Numbered from the stretch's first letter, positions 18,688-27,984 are shown. The stretch is DNA of 64,000 nt from Xanthomonas sp. CFBP 8443 (GCF_025666195.1 NZ_CP102592.1:3162001-3226000); one strand, 5' to 3'. Notes: generated by a model from the sequence alone, not told the origin. A program made the numbers and translations.

Positions 18688-21066
18688 TCAGAACGAGGCG
18701 CCGAACGTCACCGCGAACGCACGCGGCTCCAGCACCGAGTAGTACGGCGTGCCGGTCGACGCCACATCCGGGTAGTCGCTGGCGCCGGACGCCGCCAGCA
18801 CTTGCGTGGTACTGGCCCAGGTGGCGGCCTGCTTGTCGGTCAGGTTGTACAGATTGAGCTTGATCGACGGCTTCTTCAGCCAGCCCCAGTCGGCGAAGGC
18901 ATAGCCGGCGTCGGCGCCGAAGGTGGTGTAGCCCCCTACCCGTTCGGTGTTCATGTAGTCGCCGTAGCGCGAGCCGGAGTAACGCCCCTTCAGCGCGACC
19001 CAGAAATCGCCGATGGTGTAGCTCAGGCGCAGGTTGGCCAGGTTCTTCGGCGTATTGGCTAACTGCTTGCCGGCGACCGCGTAGTCGTAGATGCCTTTGG
19101 ACGTGCCCACCGCCAAGCTGTCGCTCAGGATCTTGGCCTGGGTGTAGGTGTAGGAACCGTAGAGCTTCAGAGTGTCGGTGATGTTGTAGCTGGCCTCGCC
19201 GTTGAAGCCGCGCATGCGCACCTTGCCGATCGAAATGTAGGTGGTCAGCGCCGTCGTCTGGTCGTAGCTGGACATCTGCTTGTTGCTGTAGTTGCTCTGG
19301 TACAGCATGGTCGACAGCGAGAAGCGGTCGCCGTAGTAACGCCAGCCCAGGTCGTTGGTCCAGGCCGATTCCGGTTCCGGGATGTCCTGCGCGGCCGACA
19401 GGTTCACCGAAATCGAGTTGGTCGCCGGCACGCGGAAGGTCTTGGCCACGCCGTAGTAGAACTGGTTGCGGCTGTCCGGGGCGTACTTGATGCCGAAGGC
19501 CGGCAGCAGCTTGCTGTAGCTGCTGTCGAAGTCCACGCCGATCTCTTTTGTCGTATCCGGCCACTGGTAGTTGTGGCCCTTGCGTGTGGCATGGATCCAG
19601 GACACGCCGTAGTTGATCGCCCAGTCGTCGGCCGGGGTCCAGTTGTCCTGGACGAAGTACTTCTGCACGTCGGTCACGGTGTAGGTGCGGTAGCTCTGCT
19701 GCACCTGACCGTCGGCATAGGTCAGGAAACAATCGTCGCTGTCGGCCCAGACATCGCACGCCTGGCCGCTGGCCTGGTCGGTCTTGACGATGCTGTTGTT
19801 CTGGCTCTTGCGCGAACGGTCGTACCACAGGCCATAGACCAGATTGTGGTCCATGCCGATGTCCTGGAAGAACTTGGCGACCACGCCCGGACGCACCGTG
19901 CTGGAATAGGAATAGGTGTAGTCGACGTCGCGGCTGCCGCTGACGGCGCTGGAGTAGCCGTAGACGTTGCCGCTGCCGGTGGACGGATACACCGATGCGG
20001 CGCTGGAACCGCCGCCGTCGCCCCACCACACGTACGGCACCACCGAAAGACGCAGGCTGTCGCTGAGCGTGAACTCGCCGTCCAGGCTGGCCAGCAGGCT
20101 CTTGTAGGGGTTGCGCCGCAACTTCCAGTAGGACTGGTCGGCCGACGTCGTGCCGCCGCCCCAGCTGTCGTTGTAGTCGTAGTCGTAGGCGCTCGCCAGC
20201 TGCGCCTTGCTGGCGGTGTTGTAGGAGTAGTTGGACTGCCGGTTGTACTGGAACGAGGCGCTGATCGAGTTGCCCGGGCTGATGTCCCACACGCTCTTGC
20301 CGTCGATCTTGTTGACCGACATGTCGCCATTGCCCTTCCACTTGTCGGCGCTGTTGGTCGAGAACGACACCCACGAGCGCAGCGGCCCGGTGTCGCCGGT
20401 ATTCACGCGCACGAACGTGCGCCGATAGTCGTTGCTGCCGAAGCTCTGGGTGAAGTCCACGCCGAACGCGTGGCTCGGGTCGATCGTCGACCAGGCGATC
20501 TGGCCGCCGGTGGCGCCCATTTCCGGCTGGTCCACGTTCGGCGTGCCCTGGGTGACGGTGATGTCGTTGTAGTTTTCGGCATCGCCGTATTCGGTGGCAT
20601 AGACCGAGTAGCTGCCGCTGTCGGTCACCGGCGCGCCGTTGACGGTGACGCCGATCGCCGAGGAGTCGAAGCCGCGCAGGCTGTAGTTGCCGTTGTTCAG
20701 GCCGGTCACGTCGCTGGTGGCGGCGTCCACGCCCGGGATCGCATCGATCATCTGGGTGAAGTTGCTGCCGCCGGACGCCTGCGCGATCGCCTCGCGAGTC
20801 ACCGTGGAAATCGCCTTGCTGGCGGTCTGCACGGTCATGTTGCCGCCGCCGAGCACATAGCCGCCCTTGTCGGCGCTGACGTTGACCTTGTCCAGTTGCT
20901 GCACGCGCTTGGTGTCGTAGGCCGCGGTGGTATTGGAGGTGCTGGAGGCGGTGACGCGCTCCGTGCTCTCGGCGCCGGCGTCCTGGGCCAGCGCCGGATG
21001 GGCCGAGAGCGCAGTGGCCAGCGCCAGGGAAAGAGCGGAAATACGATGGACGGAACGGGACTTCAT
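18688..21066 (-). CDS. TonB-dependent outer-membrane receptor
   Basis: 792 residues. A signal peptide ends near AHPALAQ (about residue 27). The plug domain begins around VTREAIAQASGGSNFTQMIDAIPGVD and includes the typical SLRGFDSSAIGVTVNGAPV. The barrel contains the region NQFYYGVAKTFRVPAT and ends in phenylalanine (TFGASF). No carboxypeptidase-like domain is present, unlike its neighbour. TBDRs import scarce ligands such as siderophores, vitamins or glycans using TonB-ExbB-ExbD energy; the ligand is not evident. ATG at 21064-21066 is preceded by GAGG about 10 bases upstream. It is monocistronic with its own terminator. Confidence 0.93.
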   Translation of the reverse strand: MKSRSVHRISALSLALATALSAHPALAQDAGAESTERVTASSTSNTTAAYDTKRVQQLDKVNVSADKGGYVLGGGNMTVQTASKAISTVTREAIAQASGGSNFTQMIDAIPGVDAATSDVTGLNNGNYSLRGFDSSAIGVTVNGAPVTDSGSYSVYATEYGDAENYNDITVTQGTPNVDQPEMGATGGQIAWSTIDPSHAFGVDFTQSFGSNDYRRTFVRVNTGDTGPLRSWVSFSTNSADKWKGNGDMSVNKIDGKSVWDISPGNSISASFQYNRQSNYSYNTASKAQLASAYDYDYNDSWGGGTTSADQSYWKLRRNPYKSLLASLDGEFTLSDSLRLSVVPYVWWGDGGGSSAASVYPSTGSGNVYGYSSAVSGSRDVDYTYSYSSTVRPGVVAKFFQDIGMDHNLVYGLWYDRSRKSQNNSIVKTDQASGQACDVWADSDDCFLTYADGQVQQSYRTYTVTDVQKYFVQDNWTPADDWAINYGVSWIHATRKGHNYQWPDTTKEIGVDFDSSYSKLLPAFGIKYAPDSRNQFYYGVAKTFRVPATNSISVNLSAAQDIPEPESAWTNDLGWRYYGDRFSLSTMLYQSNYSNKQMSSYDQTTALTTYISIGKVRMRGFNGEASYNITDTLKLYGSYTYTQAKILSDSLAVGTSKGIYDYAVAGKQLANTPKNLANLRLSYTIGDFWVALKGRYSGSRYGDYMNTERVGGYTTFGADAGYAFADWGWLKKPSIKLNLYNLTDKQAATWASTTQVLAASGASDYPDVASTGTPYYSVLEPRAFAVTFGASF

Positions 21067-21380
21067 CGGGCAAACGCCTCTGTGGCTAACGTGGGAGCGG
21101 CAGAGAGCGGCGGGACGATCTGGCTGGACATGACGCACAGCACCCACCGCTTCGGAGGGCGCTACGGTAGGCAGGCTATTTCGCCCGCGTATGCCTCGGG
21201 CGTTTACGGAAACTTAAGATGGCGCCACGCGCCGACACGCGGCGGCACAAAAAAGCGCCGGAAATGTCATCGAATTGCCGCAAAGGGCCGTTGTGTTGCA
21301 GCGTCGGCGCGTCGCGACAGGCGCTGCGCAGGCGCAATGCGGTGCGGGCACACGCCGCGGATGGCGGCGCGAGGCGCCGC
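21067..21380. other. intergenic region upstream of the TonB receptor gene
   Basis: A 314-base gap with no credible gene. It contains a small dyad GTTTACGGAAAC at 21202-21213, which could be an operator for the receptor gene, and a GC-rich hairpin (GCGGCG/CGCCGC near 21362-21378) directly after the marC stop codon. Neither is assigned with confidence. Confidence 0.4.
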
Positions 21381-21980
21381 TCAGCCGGCGACCGGCAGCT
21401 TCAGATAGGCGCTGAGGCCGTCCAGGAACATCTGCACCGAGATCGCCACCAGCAGCATGCCCATCAGCCGCTCGACCGCGGTCAGCACGCGCATGCCGAG
21501 CAGCTTGTACAGCAGCGTGCCGGAGAACAGCAGTGCCGAGGTGCCGATCCAGGCCAGGATCAGCGCCAGGCTCCATTCGCCCAGGCGCGACGGTTCGTTG
21601 CTGCCCATCAGCATCACCGCGGCCATGCCCGACGGTCCGGCCACCAGCGGGATCGCCAGCGGCACGATGAACGGCTCGCCGTCGGGAATCTCGCCCATCA
21701 GGCCTTCCGGGCGCGGGAAGATCATGCGGATGCCGATCAGGAACAGCACGATGCCGCCGGCGATCGCCACCGATTCCTGGCGCAGGTGCATCACTTCCAG
21801 GGCGTACTTGCCGCCCCACAGGAACGCCATCAGCACGCCCAGCGCGATCAGCAGTTCGCGCGCCAGCACGATGCGCTGGCGCTTGGGCGGCAGCGGCTTG
21901 AGCACGCTGAGGAACACCGGGATGTTGCCCAGCGGGTCGAGGATCAGGAACAGCAGCAGCGCCGCCGACAGGATGGTCAT
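21381..21980 (-). CDS. MarC family integral membrane protein
   Basis: 199 residues with six hydrophobic segments. MTILSAALLLFLILDPLGNIPVFLSVL is the hallmark start of the MarC/UPF0056 family (conserved DPLGN), and PLAIPLVAGPSGMAAVML is the second conserved internal motif. Despite the name, MarC proteins are not established antibiotic-resistance factors; function is unknown. The ATG overlaps the stop codon of the SDR gene upstream (ATGA), so grxD, the SDR gene and this gene form a tight minus-strand operon. Confidence 0.92.
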   Translation of the reverse strand: MTILSAALLLFLILDPLGNIPVFLSVLKPLPPKRQRIVLARELLIALGVLMAFLWGGKYALEVMHLRQESVAIAGGIVLFLIGIRMIFPRPEGLMGEIPDGEPFIVPLAIPLVAGPSGMAAVMLMGSNEPSRLGEWSLALILAWIGTSALLFSGTLLYKLLGMRVLTAVERLMGMLLVAISVQMFLDGLSAYLKLPVAG

Positions 21981-22702
21981 GCGCGGGGATTCCAGATTGC
22001 GCCGCGGTGCGCGGCACCGGCCGGTGACAGCAGCTCCACGCAGGCGTCCGCGTAGCGCGCCGGATCGACCGCGTCGAAGTCTTCCTGGTGGGTGTAGGCG
22101 CGGGCGCGCAGCGCGGTGCGCATCGGCCCCGGCTGCAGCCCGGCCACGCGCACCGTCGAGGCGGCCAGCTCGCCGTGCAGGGTCGCCAGCAAACCGCGGC
22201 GGCCGTGCTGGGCCGCGCCGTAGCCGCCCCAGTAGGCCTGGCCGACACGCGCCGGGTCGTCGAGCGCGAACACGATCGCCGCGTCCGGCGCCTGCTTCAA
22301 CAGCGGCAGGCAGGCCTGGGTCAGCCAGCCGGGCGCGGTCAGGTTGACGTGGATGGCCCGTGCGAACTGCGCCGGATCGGCGTGCTCGAGCGGGGTCAGG
22401 CCGACGAAATCGGCGGCGCAGTGCAGCAGGCCGTCCAGCCGACCGAGTTCGGCGTGCAGCCGCTCGGCCAGCGTCGCGTAGTCTTCCGGCGTGGCGCCGA
22501 GCAGGTCCAGCGGATACAGCAGCGGCTGCGCGCCGACCGCGGCGATCGCATCGTAGACCCGGTTCAAGCGCGCCGGCTTGTGCCCGAGCAGCACCACCGT
22601 GGCGCCGGCCTGGGCACAGGCCAGCGCCGCGGCGCTGCCCAGCCCGCCGGCGGCCCCGCACACCAGCACCACGCGCTGCGCCAGCGCGCCCGCGTGCGCC
22701 AT
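21977..22702 (-). CDS. short-chain dehydrogenase/reductase-like protein with altered active site
   Basis: About 241 residues with a Rossmann N-terminus (VVLVCGAAGGLGSA, residues 11-24, the glycine-rich cofactor loop) and the SDR motif HVNLTAP with N120. In the usual active site YxxxK, Y161 is present but the lysine position is Q165 (YWGGYGAAQHG), and the catalytic serine region reads FALDDPARVG, with aspartates where serine is expected. The overall pattern resembles YciK-type SDRs. It may therefore bind NAD(P) without normal dehydrogenase activity. ATG at 22700-22702 is used here; a GTG at 22715-22717 overlapping the grxD stop codon is possible. Confidence 0.85.
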   Translation of the reverse strand: MAHAGALAQRVVLVCGAAGGLGSAAALACAQAGATVVLLGHKPARLNRVYDAIAAVGAQPLLYPLDLLGATPEDYATLAERLHAELGRLDGLLHCAADFVGLTPLEHADPAQFARAIHVNLTAPGWLTQACLPLLKQAPDAAIVFALDDPARVGQAYWGGYGAAQHGRRGLLATLHGELAASTVRVAGLQPGPMRTALRARAYTHQEDFDAVDPARYADACVELLSPAGAAHRGAIWNPRA

Positions 22703-22713
22703 CGCCGGCTCGG

Positions 22714-23034
22714 TCACGGCTGGTAGGCCTCGGCCACGATGCGCTGCAGCTCGCCGGATTCGAACAATTCCAGGGTGATGTCGCAGCCGCCGATCAGTTC
22801 GCCATGGATGAACAGCTGCGGGAACGTCGGCCAGTTCGAATGGCGCGGCAGATTGGCGCGGATCTCGGGCTCTTCGAGCACGTTGACGGTGTGCAGGCGG
22901 TCGGCGCCAGCGGCCAGCAACGCCTGCAGCGCGCGGCTGGAAAAGCCGCACATCGGGTACTGCGGGGTGCCCTTCATGAACAACACGATGGGGTGGCGTT
23001 CGACGTCGGCCTGGATGCGCTCCATCACCTGCAT
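22714..23034 (-). CDS. grxD: monothiol glutaredoxin, Grx4 family
   Basis: 106 residues with the CGFS active site (MCGFSSRALQ) and the GxPTFPQLFI and GGCDITLELF motifs of class II monothiol glutaredoxins. These proteins coordinate a [2Fe-2S] cluster with glutathione as homodimers or with BolA and deliver clusters to apoproteins. It heads the short operon grxD-SDR-marC and is divergent from sodB. Confidence 0.95.
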   Translation of the reverse strand: MQVMERIQADVERHPIVLFMKGTPQYPMCGFSSRALQALLAAGADRLHTVNVLEEPEIRANLPRHSNWPTFPQLFIHGELIGGCDITLELFESGELQRIVAEAYQP

Positions 23035-23160
23035 GGGGGTTTTCTCCTGCTTGGGCGAAAGAACGACCTCGGCGGTCGGCTAGACTTTCGCGTAGCCGCA
23101 TAGTGTAAGCCCTGCGCATGCCGGTACCGACATGCGCGCCCGAAACCGCTCCGAGGATCC

Positions 23161-23739
23161 ATGGCCATCGAACTCGCTCCCCTGCCCTACGACCGCGCGG
23201 CGCTGGCACCGCACCTGTCCGCCGAGACCCTGGACCTGCACCACGGCCAGCACCAGCGCGCACTGGTGGAACGGCTCAACGCGCAGATCGCCGGCAGCGA
23301 ATTCGCCGACCTGCCGCTGCAGGATCTGGTGCGCCGCACCCAGGGCCGCCTGTTCCAGCACGCCGCCGAGGTCTGGAACCACGAGTTCTATTGGCAGGGG
23401 CTGCGCCCGCGCGGCGGCGGCGAACCGGGCGGCGCGCTCGGCGAGCGCATTGCCAAGAGCTTCGGCGACGTCGCCCGGTTCAAGGCCGATTTCGAACGCA
23501 TGGCGTTGGCCGTGTTCGGTTCCGGCTGGGTCTGGCTGGTGCAGCGCCCGGATGCCACGCTGGCGCTGGTCGCCACGGCCAACGCCGGCTCGCCGCTGAC
23601 CGGCGAAGACACCCCGCTGCTGGCCTGCGATCTGTGGGAGCACGCCTACTGCATCGACTACCGCAGCGACCGCGCGCGCTACCTGGAGGCGTTCTGGAAG
23701 CTGGTGAACTGGGAGTTCGTGGCGGCGAATCTGCGCTGA
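23161..23739 (+). CDS. sodB: superoxide dismutase, Fe/Mn type
   Basis: 192 residues, cytoplasmic. Metal ligands are H27 (LDLHHGQH), H74 (VWNHEFYW), D157 and H161 (DLWEHAY). The sequence follows E. coli SodB through most of its length; the choice between Fe and Mn cannot be fixed by eye, though length and FYW context favour the iron form. It is divergent from grxD with 126 bases between starts. The pairing of an oxidative-stress enzyme with an Fe-S cluster carrier is functionally sensible but may be chance. Confidence 0.93.
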   Translation: MAIELAPLPYDRAALAPHLSAETLDLHHGQHQRALVERLNAQIAGSEFADLPLQDLVRRTQGRLFQHAAEVWNHEFYWQGLRPRGGGEPGGALGERIAKSFGDVARFKADFERMALAVFGSGWVWLVQRPDATLALVATANAGSPLTGEDTPLLACDLWEHAYCIDYRSDRARYLEAFWKLVNWEFVAANLR

Positions 23740-23742
23740 GGC

Positions 23743-23763
23743 GGGGATTCGGGATTGGGGATG
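23743..23763. repeat. short GGGATTC-type heptamer repeat after sodB
   Basis: GGGGATTCGGGATTGGGGAT directly after the sodB stop codon is a short run of the same degenerate heptamer that is expanded, on the opposite strand, at 28083-28136. Confidence 0.5.
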
Positions 23764-23878
23764 ACCGGCCTGCGGCCGTGTGGATTGGTCAATGACGGCT
23801 GACACGTAGTCGCGTGTGGCGCTGGTGCGCTTTTGGGCCACGCCCAGGCGCGGCCTGGGCGCGACCTCCTCGGCCCGC

Positions 23879-25030
23879 TCAGCCCTGCGCGCGCAGTCTC
23901 TCGATCACCGGCGCGACCTGGTCGCCACGCTGCAATTGCGCGCCGACCGTCTGCAGCGCCTGCGCCAGGGCCGCCGGCGTGTCCTCGCGCAACGTGGCAT
24001 GGCCGACCTTGCGGCCGTCGCGCGACTCCTTGCCGTAGTCGTGCCAATGGCCGCCGGGCTGCGCCAGCACCGGCGCGGCGTCGGGCATCTGCCCGATCCA
24101 GTTGAGCATGCAGGCATGGCCGAGCATGCGCGTGGACCCCAGCGGCAGGCCCAGCACCGCGCGCAGGTGGTTCTCGAACTGCGAGGTCTCCGCGCCTTCG
24201 ATGGTCCAGTGCCCGGAGTTGTGCACCCGCGGCGCCATCTCGTTGGCGAGCAGTTCGCCGTCGCGGCAGAACAGTTCCAGCGCGAACACGCCCACGTACT
24301 GCAGCCGCTCGGCCAGCGCCTGCGCGTGGCCGATGGCGGCCTGCGCCAGCGCCGCGTCGGCCTGCGCCGGGGCCAGGCTGGCCGACAGCACGCCCTGCAC
24401 ATGCCAGTTCTCGGTCAGCGGCCAGGTCCGGAACTCGCCGTCGCGGCCGCGCACCGCGACCACGCTGATCTCGCGCTGGAACGGCACGAAGGCTTCCACG
24501 ATCAGGCCGACGCTGGACGCCTGCGCGCCCAGCGCGGCCCACGCCGCATCGGCGTCGGCCGCGGACTTGATCCGGAACTGACCCTTGCCGTCGTAGCCCA
24601 GGCGCCGGGTCTTGAGAATGCACGGGGTGCCGACCTGCGCCAGCGCCGCGTCCAGTTCGGCGCGGCTGGCGACCGCGGCGAAATCGGGCACCGGGATGCC
24701 CAGCTCGCGGAACAGGGTCTTCTCGGCCAGCCGATCCTGCGCCACCGCCAGCGCGCGCGGATTCGGGAACACCGGCACCTGCCCCGCCAGCCATTCGGCG
24801 CTGGCCGCCGGCACGTTCTCGAAATCGAAGGTGGCCACGTCGACCTTGGCCGCGAACGCGGCCAGCGCCGTCTCGTCGCGGTAGTCGCCGACCTGCAGCG
24901 GCGCGACCTGGCCGGCGCAGGCGTCGGCCACCGTATCCAGCATCACGAAGCGCAGGCCCAGCGGCGCGCCGGCCACGGCGAGCATGCGCGCCAGTTGGCC
25001 GCCGCCCAGGATTCCGACAGTGGTGGTCAT
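23879..25030 (-). CDS. purK: N5-carboxyaminoimidazole ribonucleotide synthetase (PurK)
   Basis: 383 residues, ATP-grasp fold. PurK converts AIR, ATP and bicarbonate to N5-CAIR in purine synthesis. The start [14 protein letters not shown] is diagnostic; [14 protein letters not shown] is the ATP-grasp lysine/glycine loop, and [18 protein letters not shown] the metal and substrate-binding stretch. Its ATG overlaps the purE stop codon (ATGA), giving a coupled purE-purK operon whose two products catalyse consecutive steps. Confidence 0.97.
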   Translation of the reverse strand: MTTTVGILGGGQLARMLAVAGAPLGLRFVMLDTVADACAGQVAPLQVGDYRDETALAAFAAKVDVATFDFENVPAASAEWLAGQVPVFPNPRALAVAQDRLAEKTLFRELGIPVPDFAAVASRAELDAALAQVGTPCILKTRRLGYDGKGQFRIKSAADADAAWAALGAQASSVGLIVEAFVPFQREISVVAVRGRDGEFRTWPLTENWHVQGVLSASLAPAQADAALAQAAIGHAQALAERLQYVGVFALELFCRDGELLANEMAPRVHNSGHWTIEGAETSQFENHLRAVLGLPLGSTRMLGHACMLNWIGQMPDAAPVLAQPGGHWHDYGKESRDGRKVGHATLREDTPAALAQALQTVGAQLQRGDQVAPVIERLRAQG

Positions 25031-25530
25031 TGGCGCGGATCGTCCTTGGCCATCACCTCGTCGGTCTGGCGCTGGCGGAAATCGTCCAGCGCCGCGGCGA
25101 TATCCGCGTGCTCGGCGGCCAGCATCGCCGCGGCGAACAGCGCGGCATTGGCCGCGCCGGCATTGCCGATCGCAAAGGTGGCCACCGGAATGCCCGCCGG
25201 CATCTGCACGATCGACAGCAGCGAGTCCATTCCGTTCAGCGCCTTGGACTGCACCGGCACGCCGAGCACCGGCACGGCGGTCTTGGCCGCGAGCATGCCC
25301 GGCAGATGCGCGGCGCCGCCGGCGCCGGCCACGATCGCGCGCAGGCCGCGCGCGGACGCCGCTTCGGCATAGGCGAACAGCACGTCCGGGGTGCGGTGCG
25401 CGGACACCACCTTCACTTCGTAGGGCACGCCCAGCGCATCGAGTTTCTGCGCCGCATGCTGCATGGTCTCCCAGTCGGAACGGGAACCCATCACGATGCC
25501 GACGAGCGGCGCGGTTTGCTTGGAGGTCAT
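25027..25530 (-). CDS. purE: N5-CAIR mutase (PurE)
   Basis: 167 residues, class I PurE. It rearranges N5-CAIR to CAIR, the step after Pur[14 protein letters not shown] holds the substrate-binding serine/aspartate; VVSAHRTPD carries the catalytic histidine; [17 protein letters not shown] is the conserved active-site loop. It is the first gene of purE-purK. Confidence 0.97.
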   Translation of the reverse strand: MTSKQTAPLVGIVMGSRSDWETMQHAAQKLDALGVPYEVKVVSAHRTPDVLFAYAEAASARGLRAIVAGAGGAAHLPGMLAAKTAVPVLGVPVQSKALNGMDSLLSIVQMPAGIPVATFAIGNAGAANAALFAAAMLAAEHADIAAALDDFRQRQTDEVMAKDDPRQ

Positions 25531-25588
25531 GGCCGTCCCCTGCCTTAAAGACGTATTCTAGCCGTCTTCCACGCAAGACGAAGACCGG

Positions 25589-25858
25589 ATGGACCGCAAA
25601 CTGCTCGACCTGCTGTGCTCGCCCGACACCCGCCAACCGCTGGCCCTGCTGGATGCGCGCGGCCTGGAGGCGCTGAACCGCGCCATCGCCGCCGGCACCG
25701 TGCAGCGCGCCGACGGCAGCCCGCAGGCGCAAGCGCTGCGCGAGGCGCTGATCACCCGCGACCGCAAGCAGGTGTTCCGCGTCGACGACGGCATCCCGGT
25801 GCTGCTGGCCGAAGAAGCGATCGGCACCGCCCAGCTCGCCGACTTCCCCGGCAAATGA
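25589..25858 (+). CDS. Trm112 family small protein (UPF0434/YcaR-like)
   Basis: 89 residues beginning MDRKLLDLLCSPDTRQPL, a form of the Trm112/YcaR core MDxxLLxILxCPxCKxPL, and ending with the conserved DDGIPVLLAEEA. Only one cysteine of the usual zinc knuckle is present (C10), so metal binding may be lost. Eukaryotic Trm112 activates methyltransferases; the bacterial role is unclear. The stop codon overlaps the nadC start (ATGA), so the pair is translationally coupled. Confidence 0.88.
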   Translation: MDRKLLDLLCSPDTRQPLALLDARGLEALNRAIAAGTVQRADGSPQAQALREALITRDRKQVFRVDDGIPVLLAEEAIGTAQLADFPGK

Positions 25859-26733
25859 GCGGCGACGTGGCGCCGCCGCAGGCGCCGGCACAGGCATCGA
25901 TCGACGCCGACGTGGCGCGCGCGCTGGCCGAGGACCTGGGCAGCGGCGACGTCACCGCCGCGCTGCTGCCGGACCGCGCCGACAGCGCCTATCTGCTGTG
26001 CAAGCAGGACGCGGTGATCGCCGGCCGGCCCTGGTTCGACGCCTGCCACCGCGCGCTCGACCCGCAGGTGCGGATCGACTGGCGCATCGCCGAGGGCGAG
26101 CGCGTCGCCGCCGGCACGGTGCTGGCCCTGCTGCACGGGCGCAGCCGCGCGCTGGTCAGCGCCGAGCGCGCCTCGCTGAACTTCCTGCAGACCCTGTCCG
26201 CCACCGCCACCGCCACCGCCGCCTACGTGGCCGCGGTCGCCGGCACCGGCGCGCGCATCCTCGACACCCGCAAGACCCTCCCCGGCCTGCGCCTGGCGCA
26301 GAAGTACGCGGTGCGCTGCGGCGGCGGCAGCAACCACCGCTTCGGGCTGTACGACACGGTGATGTTGAAGGAAAACCACATCCGCGCCGCCGGCTCGCTG
26401 ACCACGGCGGTACATGCCGCGCGTGCGCAGTGGCCGGCGCTGCCGCTGGTGGTCGAGGTGGAAACGCTGGCGCAGCTGCGCGAAGCGCTGACGGTCGGCT
26501 GCGACCGCATCCTGATCGACGATTTCGACGCCGCACAGCGCCGCGAGGCGGTGGCGATCGCCTCAGCCGCACCGTTCAATCGCGCGATCCCGCTGGAAGT
26601 CTCCGGCGGCGTCGACCTGGACGGCGTGCGCGCGATCGCCGCCGACGGCGTGGACTGCATCTCCATCGGCGCGCTGACCAAGCACGTGCAGGCGGTGGAT
26701 CTGTCGCTGAAGCTGGGACCGCCGCCGCACTGA
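25855..26733 (+). CDS. nadC: nicotinate-nucleotide pyrophosphorylase (carboxylating)
   Basis: 292 residues. NadC makes nicotinate mononucleotide from quinolinate and PRPP, releasing CO2, in de novo NAD synthesis. Conserved features are EDLGSGDVT near the start, SAERASLNFLQ, the catalytic RKTLPGLRLAQKYAV with RCGGGSNHR, the KENHI loop, and the phosphate-binding end EVSGGVDLDGV and ISIGALTKH. The ATG overlaps the stop codon of the Trm112 gene. Confidence 0.97.
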   Translation: MSGDVAPPQAPAQASIDADVARALAEDLGSGDVTAALLPDRADSAYLLCKQDAVIAGRPWFDACHRALDPQVRIDWRIAEGERVAAGTVLALLHGRSRALVSAERASLNFLQTLSATATATAAYVAAVAGTGARILDTRKTLPGLRLAQKYAVRCGGGSNHRFGLYDTVMLKENHIRAAGSLTTAVHAARAQWPALPLVVEVETLAQLREALTVGCDRILIDDFDAAQRREAVAIASAAPFNRAIPLEVSGGVDLDGVRAIAADGVDCISIGALTKHVQAVDLSLKLGPPPH

Positions 26734-26797
26734 CTTCACGGCCGCGGCCACACCGCTCTGCGACGCTGCACATCTCCCCCTATTCACCGAGTTGTCG

Positions 26798-27901
26798 ATG
26801 GCCCGTTCCAGGTTCGCGTTGTTGTGTGCCGCGTTGTGTGCCGCCGCCCTGTTTCCCGCCGGCCGCGCGGCCGCCGCGGAGGTGTGCGACCTGCCGCCGC
26901 GCTACGGCCTGACCGCGACCGCCGTGGCCATCGTGCGCACCGCCTGCAACGAGCATCGCCTGTGGTGGCGGCCGTTCATCGATGGCGAAGGCCGCCTCGC
27001 CGGGCTGCGCGTGACCGAGGCCGAACGCGGCTACCTCGCCGACCACGGCATCGAAGCCTGGCAGCGCGTGGCCGCCTACTGGCGCGACAGCGGCACGCTG
27101 GGCGCGATGGGCGGCAGCGACGGCGCCGCCAGCTGCCAGCAGCTGGACGGCTCGCGCTACCGGCAAACCGACTGCCGCGCGTTCATCGTCGACAACCCAT
27201 GGTCGGCGGCGTTCGTGTCGTATGTGATGGTGCGCGCCGGCGTCAGCGGCTTCCACACCTCGGTGCGGCACATCGACTACATCCGCGCCGCCTACCAGGG
27301 CGGCGCCAACGGCCTGCCGTACCGCTATGCCGATCCGCAGCAGGACAAGCCAGCGCCGGGCGACCTGCTGTGCTTCCTGCGCGGGCGCAAACAGCCGCTG
27401 GGTGCGGCCGGGCTGCGTGAGGCGCTGGCGCGCGGCGGCGCGCTGCCGTGGGAATCGCATTGCGACGTCGTGGTCGCGGCCAACGTCGGCGGCGACCACA
27501 CGCTGTACCTGATCGGCGGCAACGTGCTCAACGCGGTGACCATGCGCAAGCTGCCGCTGGACCGCGCCGGGCGCCTGCAGTTGGAAGCGCCGCTGGCGCA
27601 GGACCAGGTCGGCGACGACGGCGCCGGCCTGGAATGCACGCCCGGCCGCGAGGAACTGTGCGACTTCAACCGCCAGGACTGGGCGGCGCTGCTGCAGCTG
27701 CAACCGCAGGCGCAGTTGCTGCCGCCGGTGACGCCGGGCGTGGTTCCTGCAGTGGATCCGGTCGCGCCGCAGGTCCCGCTGCCGGCCGCTGCGCCGATGG
27801 TGCCACCGGCTGCATCCGGCACTGCGCCAGCCACGCCGGCGGCTGCGCCGGCGACGCCCGTGCCGCAACCGCAAACGACCGAACCGCTGCCGGGGCGCTA
27901 G
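26798..27901 (+). CDS. exported DUF2272 protein with Pro/Ala-rich tail
   Basis: 367 residues. A signal peptide (MARSRFALLCAALCAAALFP... ending in AAAAE, about residue 28) exports it. The body has the DUF2272 signature: VDNPWSAAFVSYVMVRAGVSGFHTSVRHIDYI, PAPGDLLCF and the histidine context SHCDVVVAAN. These positions suggest a papain-like or CHAP-like fold with a conserved histidine, hence possible peptidase or amidase activity on the envelope, but the function of DUF2272 is not established. About 75 C-terminal residues are a low-complexity Pro/Ala/Thr linker, as in wall-spanning proteins. Although TTG at 26792 is in frame, ATG at 26798 is preferred. Confidence 0.85.
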   Translation: MARSRFALLCAALCAAALFPAGRAAAAEVCDLPPRYGLTATAVAIVRTACNEHRLWWRPFIDGEGRLAGLRVTEAERGYLADHGIEAWQRVAAYWRDSGTLGAMGGSDGAASCQQLDGSRYRQTDCRAFIVDNPWSAAFVSYVMVRAGVSGFHTSVRHIDYIRAAYQGGANGLPYRYADPQQDKPAPGDLLCFLRGRKQPLGAAGLREALARGGALPWESHCDVVVAANVGGDHTLYLIGGNVLNAVTMRKLPLDRAGRLQLEAPLAQDQVGDDGAGLECTPGREELCDFNRQDWAALLQLQPQAQLLPPVTPGVVPAVDPVAPQVPLPAAAPMVPPAASGTAPATPAAAPATPVPQPQTTEPLPGR

Positions 27902-27984
27902 CGTTTTATCGACTGCTTGCGGCTTCCAGGATCCATGACGGTTCGTCTCAAGCCATCAGTCGCAGCGGGCTTTGTCGGTGAGGC

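Noticed and set aside
18218..18742. Possible gene in the gap between the two TonB receptors
   Set aside because: Arg/Pro/Ala-rich translation, no ribosome site, and it reads through the receptor terminator hairpin and into the receptor gene end.
21202..21213. GTTTACGGAAAC dyad upstream of the TonB receptor gene as a LacI-type operator
   Set aside because: Only 12 bases, not matching a known consensus and with no regulator gene nearby; kept only as a note in the intergenic entry.
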